From Methylococcaceae bacterium (GTDB lineage: Bacteria; Pseudomonadota; Gammaproteobacteria; Methylococcales; Methylomonadaceae): a DNA stretch of 6,875 nt. The DNA lies in contig SXIZ01000193.1 of assembly GCA_005779525.1 (NCBI GenBank), forward strand, positions 1 through 6,875, in the 5' to 3' direction. Positions 5,620 to 6,875 of this stretch are shown here, piece by piece; position 1 is the stretch's first letter, and every line of letters begins with the position of its first letter. Position numbers and translations under genes: made by a program. The notes beneath the pieces are model-generated. The model saw only the letters and a program-made list of their open reading frames with translations, ran no database searches and was not told the origin of the DNA.

Positions 5620-6875
5620 TGTTTACGCCGTGGTTTTCTAGGAGGTTTAGTAGTGGGTTTGCTGGTTTTGCTAACGCTTGCCGCTTTAGCTGCTTTGACA
5701 GGTTTTTTGGCGGTGCTGGCCTTAACGGTTTTACCCGTTTTGCTTGAGCCTTTTGCGACCCGCAATTGAAAATCAATTTTCTTTTCGTCTAAGTCCACGC
5801 GTACTACCGTTACCTCCACGCTATCGCCTAAACGATAACATTTATGGGTACGTTCGCCTTTGAGTTGATGGGCTAAGGGGTCAAAATGAAAATAATCTTG
5901 CGGTAGGCTGGAAATATGCACCAAGCCTTCGACATAAATATCTTTGAGCTCCACAAAAAAACCAAAGCCCGTGACGGCAGAAATAATGCCGCTGAAACTT
6001 TCACCGACTTTATCCAACATATATTCGCATTTTAGCCAGCTCACCACATCGCGGGTAGCGTCGTCAGCACGGCGTTCATTGGCCGAGCAATGTTCACCCA
6101 ACACTACCATATCGGGAAAGCCGTAATGGAAGGTTTCTGGGGTTTTACCTTGTAAACAATGGCGAATCGCACGATGCACTAATAGATCGGGGTAACGACG
6201 AATCGGCGATGTAAAATGGGTATAGGCTTCCAGCGCTAAACCAAAATGACCTTTATCCTCAGGGCTGTAGACCGCTTGCGACATCGAGCGCAACAAGACC
6301 GTCTGAATTAAATGGGCATCCGCTCGGCCTTGGATTTTATGCACCACCTCCATGTAATCAAGGGGGCTGGGTTTATTACCGCCACCAAGATACAGACCCA
6401 TCTCGCCTAAAAAGGTTTTCAAGGTTAATAATTTTTCGTCCCCCGGGCCTTCGTGCACGCGCAGTAATTTCGGCATTTTTTTGCGCTTTAAATAGCGCGC
6501 GGCGGCCATATTGGCAGTAATCATAAATTCTTCAATTAATTTATGTGCATCATTACGTTGCACCGGGACGATTTGCTCGATTTTACGTTCTTTACCGAAG
6601 ACAATTTTAGTTTCCTGGGTATCAAAATCCATAGCTCCGCGTTGCTCACGCTTAATGCGCATCACTTTATATAAAGCATACAACTGTTGTAAATGCGGTA
6701 ATAGTGGAGCGTATTTTTTGGCTAAAGCTTGATCCCCATCGACCAAAATTTTGGCAACTTCGGTATAGGTTAAACGCGCATGTGAGCGCATCACCCCTTC
6801 AAAAAAGCGGGTGCGTAACACTTCACCTTCATGGGTGATGCTTAACTCGCATACCATACATAAGCGATCAACGTC
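5616..6875 (-). CDS. rnr: Ribonuclease R, C-terminal part (open at the right window edge)
   Basis: RNase R is a processive 3'-5' exoribonuclease of the RNB/RNase II family that degrades structured RNA and aids rRNA quality control. The frame is open to base 6875 (first residues DVDRLCMVCEL), giving about 419 residues of a protein usually near 750-820; the start, the cold-shock domains and the catalytic Asp cluster lie outside the window. Counting from Met at 6857, the RNB signature LEAYTHFTSPIRRYPDLLVH is at 209-228 and an S1 RNA-binding domain (GESFSGIISAVTGFGFFVEL to IDFQL) is at about 285-365. A low-complexity Lys/Ala/Thr/Pro tail (370-413, ending KPPRKPRRKQ) follows. Such basic tails are typical of RNase R rather than RNase II and support unwinding and ribosome contact. 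The Met at 6857 is internal, because homologous residues continue upstream. The stop overlaps the rlmB start by 4 bases. Confidence 0.95.
   Translation of the reverse strand, partial: DVDRLCMVCELSITHEGEVLRTRFFEGVMRSHARLTYTEVAKILVDGDQALAKKYAPLLPHLQQLYALYKVMRIKREQRGAMDFDTQETKIVFGKERKIEQIVPVQRNDAHKLIEEFMITANMAAARYLKRKKMPKLLRVHEGPGDEKLLTLKTFLGEMGLYLGGGNKPSPLDYMEVVHKIQGRADAHLIQTVLLRSMSQAVYSPEDKGHFGLALEAYTHFTSPIRRYPDLLVHRAIRHCLQGKTPETFHYGFPDMVVLGEHCSANERRADDATRDVVSWLKCEYMLDKVGESFSGIISAVTGFGFFVELKDIYVEGLVHISSLPQDYFHFDPLAHQLKGERTHKCYRLGDSVEVTVVRVDLDEKKIDFQLRVAKGSSKTGKTVKASTAKKPVKAAKAASVSKTSKPTTKPPRKPRRKQ

Overview
The window reads as chromosomal DNA of a methylotrophic proteobacterium, most likely a gammaproteobacterial methanotroph or relative (Methylococcales-like). 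Two things point there. The rnr-rlmB gene pair has the same order and tight coupling as in Enterobacteria. Right beside it are two subunits of the bacterial formyltransferase/hydrolase complex (Fhc), which belongs to the tetrahydromethanopterin-dependent formaldehyde oxidation pathway of methylotrophs. The assignment to an order is inference. All supported genes lie on the minus strand.

Right part (about 4.4-6.9 kb): the C-terminal two thirds or so of RNase R (rnr) runs off the right edge. Its stop overlaps the start of rlmB (23S rRNA Gm2251 2'-O-methyltransferase) by 4 bases. After an 80-base gap that may hold a promoter comes a pterin-4a-carbinolamine dehydratase with a complete active-site motif.

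Middle (1.45-4.4 kb): 15 bases further on is fhcB, then after 18 bases fhcA. The dehydratase, fhcB and fhcA look like one operon. FhcA keeps the metal-site residues of the amidohydrolase that releases formate. FhcB is the short bacterial homologue of the archaeal formylmethanofuran dehydrogenase B subunit and lacks its redox residues. The genes that normally complete the complex, fhcD and fhcC, do not follow fhcA.

Left part (1-1.42 kb): directly after fhcA, where fhcD would be expected, the sequence becomes an A+T-rich accessory stretch of small, mostly damaged genes. These are (i) a small gene with an in-frame amber codon at codon 23, overlapping by 4 bases (ii) an intact DUF2283 gene; (iii) a StbD/RelB-type antitoxin remnant broken by an amber codon and a start-region frame offset, with no toxin after it; and (iv) a larger unrecognised gene running off the left edge, split by a frameshift in a run of seven C. 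The neighbouring core genes show no such damage, so this looks like a decaying toxin-antitoxin-like island at the end of a truncated or rearranged fhc operon. I see no RNA gene, CRISPR array, insertion sequence or convincing terminator.
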